The translations under genes were made by a program, and so were the position numbers. Positions 60,735-64,000 of a DNA stretch of 64,000 bases are shown one piece after another; the stretch's first letter is position 1, and each line of letters begins with the position of its first letter. The notes under the pieces were generated by a model. That model was not told the origin of the DNA, made no database searches, and saw only the letters and a list, made by a program, of their open reading frames with translations. The stretch lies in the NCBI RefSeq assembly GCF_958295425.1, contig NC_081145.1, positions 25,343,389 through 25,407,388 of the forward strand, read 5' to 3'. Source of the DNA: Solea solea. Its lineage: Eukaryota; Chordata; Actinopteri; Pleuronectiformes; Soleidae.

Positions 60735-60990
60735 CACGAACCATCCATCTATTTTCTACCGCTTTATCCTCCACAGGGGGGCGCTGTGCCAATCTCAGCT
60801 GACATAGGGTGATAGGTGGGGTCACACCCTGGACAGATCGCCAGTTCGACAGACAACCATCCACTCTCACTCCTACGGTCAATTTAGAGTGTCCAGTTTA
60901 CCTAATCCCCATATTGCATGTTTTTGGAGGAAACCGGAGAACCTGGAGAAAACCCACACACATGGGAAGAACATGCAAATGTTGAAAGAA
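60735..60990 (-). mobile_element. SINE-like unit, minus orientation
   Basis: CTATTTTCTACCGCTTTATCC, CAGCTGACATAGGGTGATAG, ACACCCTGGACAGATCGCCA, CAATTTAGAGTGTCC, CCTAATCCCCATATTGCATG and GAAGAACATGCAAATG follow in the order of a very common fish repeat, related to the unit at 54345 on the opposite strand. Confidence 0.78.
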
Positions 60991-62238
60991 CCTGGAGAAG
61001 AAACCATGTGGTCCTACTGCACAAACCATTAATGACAAATTTGTAACCCATAATATCCTTTTAAATAGCTAAAGCGGCCATTTCCTAAGAAATATGAACA
61101 CTATAAATGAGTCACAACTTCATTTTATGTGTTATTCAATAAATGTCAAGTTAAAGGGTGGGAAAAAAAAAATTCCACTAATTTATTTGCCAACCCCACA
61201 AAAATATCTCACACGGCCATCTGTGGAAGTGACTGCTGTGGTATTTATGCACAAGTTTTCATTAAGCATCACAGTGGTGGACAGAAATAAGTGAAGTCCT
61301 GGACTTAGTAACAGGTTGAACGTCCGCTATCAGGTGCTTCCTGTAGCTGTGAATTAGACCTAAACACCCAACCTTTTTCTTTCCTTTCACAACATACTTT
61401 TTCTTGCCACTGTACGTGACATTTGTTTCCTGACGTCTTACACAGCTTAATGTTGCATCCAGGACCTATAACTCATAAAAAAAAGACATACAGGTGACAA
61501 CAAAAGTGTTGTTCTTCTCGAGTATGGCAGCAACATAAAAATAGTTTCCAGGAGTAAAAATAAAACTTCAGGTTCTTTTTTTTTGTGTGAACTCCCCGGT
61601 GTTGTTCCGCATCATTGGTGGCACGTATCGCAGCCTAATAAAGTTGGACGGGAACACAAAAGACTTTCCTACGCCAGGACACGTTGATGAATATGTATCA
61701 GGTTTAAGTTTGAACAACTGCAGCACTGGTGGAAAGTGAATTCCTCCAGTAACCGACTCCGGCGGGAACTAGAAGTGCAAGCGAGTGATGCACGTCCATG
61801 AGAAACAGAGGAGGGAAAATAGGGAAGAATTTTAAGAGTGGACGGAAAAAAATGTGAGAGGGGAGTTAAAGGGATGATGGGGTGAGATTGAAAAGATGTG
61901 GGGAGAGAAGGACACCTTGACATGGAAGGAAAAAGATGAAATATATGACAGAGTGTGTTTGCAACCACTCATCTGAGGCTGAAGTTTGACGTTAGTTAAA
62001 CTGCACAGAGTTGTAGCTCTGATGGGACGGACGGACGGGGAAAAAGTGCAGAAAGACGCAGAGAAACGACACAAATCCAACGAGACTGAGATGATTTAGA
62101 AAATTAGACGGACACAAAGTCGTTCTGCTGTGGTAAAGAACTGTCAGTGTCTTCTGTGAAACAAAAGAGGGCACTGATGTGTGGCCATGATTGTTCTCTT
62201 TGATTTCCCAACTGGTTTCTCTCTCCGCTCCTCTCTGT
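60991..62238. other. gene-free stretch
   Basis: No coding support. Purine-rich plus-strand sequence at 61790-62060 gives long biased frames on the minus strand. Confidence 0.45.
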
Positions 62239-62261
62239 AACACACACACACACACACACAC
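62239..62261. repeat. (CA)n microsatellite
   Basis: CA run at the start of the family-D domain. Confidence 0.96.
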
Positions 62262-62274
62262 ATGTTTGTGTAGC

Positions 62275-63375
62275 ATTCAGAGTGAGGACCTTCATAGACA
62301 ACTAAAATGCCTAACTCTAACCTAAACCCAATTAACCTAGCCCTAAAACCAGGTCTTAACCCACAATAAGTCAAAATGTCCTCACTCCCTTGACTCATAA
62401 CACATTCCCTGGCCCCTTACTGTAACCATAGTTATCACAAATAAATGCCCAAACCTAACACATAACCCAGCCCTAATTAAACCTGATTCTAACCCTATCC
62501 CTAAAACCAAGTCTTCAGCCCCCAAAAGGCCTTTTAAACAAGTTTGTACTGCTATTCTAGGTCAATGCATTGACTTCAGTTGATTAGAACAGGCTAAACT
62601 TTACATCCTTAACCTCAGCTGTAACCAGCTGATGCCAAACCCTAAGCCTTACCTTATATAACCCAATTCAGATCTTAACCCTAAACTTAACCAGTTCTCC
62701 AAAAATGAGGAGCAGGTTTTGGTCTCAGTGAGGACTAGTGGTCCTGACAAGGTCAGTGTTTATGAAGGATAACATAAGGAGGTGACAAATACAAGTACAA
62801 ATACACACAGAGACACACTCACAAACCAGTTTTTAGATCTTAGTGAGGACACATCATTGACATAATGCATTCCCTAACCCCTTACCCTAACCTTAACCAT
62901 CACAACTGTGAAGTGTCTCACGTTGACCATGAACCTAACCTAAACTCAATTCTAACCCTAAAACCAGGTCTTAAACCTGAAGAAGCACCTTTAATATTGC
63001 GGGGCCCACAAAAAATGTCCCCAGAAGGTCAAAATGTCCTCATAAAGAAAGGTTTGAACACACAACATTAAAAGAAAGGACAACACACACACTCTTGCCT
63101 GACTTCAAGTCCCATTAAAGCAACACTATGTTGATTAGACAGCCCATTTAAGGTGGGACAGAAGTCGAGGACATTTTGTGAAAGTGAGGACAATTATTGT
63201 CACACACACACGTTTGGGCACCATTCAAAGTGAAGAACCTCATAGACATAATGTATTCACTAACCCCTTACCCTTACCTTAACCATCAAAATTGTGCCCA
63301 ACCCTAACCTAAACCCAAATCTAATCCTAATCCTAGACCCATAATGTCCTCACTCCGTATGGTTTACCCATTATT
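62275..63375 (+). repeat. repeat family D domain: degenerate CCCTAA-like blocks with GTGAGGAC units
   Basis: At least three copies of CATAGACATAATG.ATTC then CTAACCCCTTACCCTAACCTT then AACCATCACAA (near 62385, 62855 and 63235) are interleaved with CTAAAACCAGGTCTTAA and ATGTCCTCACTCC. (CA)n tracts bound both ends. The CCCTAA-like strings are degenerate and not a telomere array. Confidence 0.8.
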
Positions 63376-63400
63376 CTGGTCCTCAAAAAGATGTATGTTC

Positions 63401-63404
<4 letters not shown>

Positions 63405-63464
<60 letters not shown>
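63405..63464. repeat. (AC)30 microsatellite
   Basis: Longest AC run in the window, about 60 bp. Confidence 0.98.
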
Positions 63465-63467
<3 letters not shown>

Positions 63468-64000
63468 CAGTGACTGCTGCACCTCAGGAGGTGGAGGATT
63501 TAATCATTTTGGCAGGAAGCTTTTAACATCAGCGTCTGTGCTTTATTCAGCACACTTGCTCCCATCAGCCCCTTCCTCCCGCATCAAGATGGAGTCTGAC
63601 AATAAAACAAACGCTTCTGACCACAGGAGAGGAGAGGAAAGAGGGAGGGAGGGAGGGAGACGGGGGGGAGTCACATGAGGTTTCGCTCCAAAAGCACATA
63701 AAAGCGTCAGCTGTTTCTCAGCAGATGGACATACAGTACCAGCACGTCTCATCAGCCTGTTTTTATATGCACCTTTTTAAATTGTGTGCATAATAAAAAC
63801 AACACCTGAATGAAAAGGAGTGAAAGAAAAAGTATAGAAAATATCACGCATTGACGTTTTTACGCTTGATGGAGGTGGAAAAGTTAGTGTGTTCATAAAA
63901 GGTAAAATGCAAATGAGAACAATGGAGACAGATTCACAGAATAAAGGACATTTTGAAATCATGGGACTGAAATGTCACTCAGACTTCTGGATTTTTTTTT
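63465..64000. other. gene-free stretch at the window end
   Basis: A (GGGA)n-like purine block lies at 63640-63670. No exon is recognised. Confidence 0.45.

Noticed and set aside
1..64000. CRISPR arrays, bacterial operons, rRNA genes
   Set aside because: No regularly spaced repeats with unique spacers, no dense coding and no rRNA-like stretches; the sequence is vertebrate nuclear DNA.

Overview
The window reads as nuclear DNA of a ray-finned (teleost) fish. It is AT-leaning and intron-rich, with many (CA)n, (GA)n and (GATA)n microsatellites. Its dispersed repeats are typical of teleosts: 3' tails of non-LTR retrotransposons, tRNA-derived SINE-like units, short inverted-repeat elements and a Tc1-like relic. 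There are no bacterial features and no intact RNA genes. Species cannot be named from this alone.

Only one protein-coding gene is clearly supported. It is a neuritin-1-like gene (nrn1l, the cpg15-2 branch of the neuritin family) on the minus strand. Its last coding exon is at 16502-16802 and the preceding exon is at 34515-34665. Both have canonical splice sites, and the split codon rejoins exactly at the junction. Together they give all six family cysteines and a C-terminal hydrophobic tail expected for GPI attachment. The first exon (start codon and signal-peptide core) was not found with confidence. It lies either in 34666-64000 or beyond the window; two weak candidates are given as findings.

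Layout. 1-16501 is the 3' flank and probable 3' UTR: repeats, microsatellites, a 52-bp perfect palindrome, a Tc1-like relic and possible conserved non-coding blocks. 16803-34514 is a 17.7-kb intron carrying a LINE reverse-transcriptase 3' fragment, SINE-like units, hairpins and several promoter-like patches. 34666-64000 is intron 1 and/or 5' flank: a decayed tandem array near 40.2-40.9 kb, a local duplication near 51.1-51.85 kb, several SINE-like units and a 3' end rich in degenerate CCCTAA-like repeats linked to (CA)n.

Most other open frames look like chance. The longest are about 155-177 codons, near what I roughly expect for six frames of 64 kb at this base composition, and none shows a recognised domain. 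No convincing new biological system is visible. The most interesting leftovers are repeat families seen in several copies here: one carrying CTCF-core-like CCACCAGGGGGC motifs, a pair of fragments encoding an MADF-like peptide, and a family whose two adjacent copies make a local duplication.
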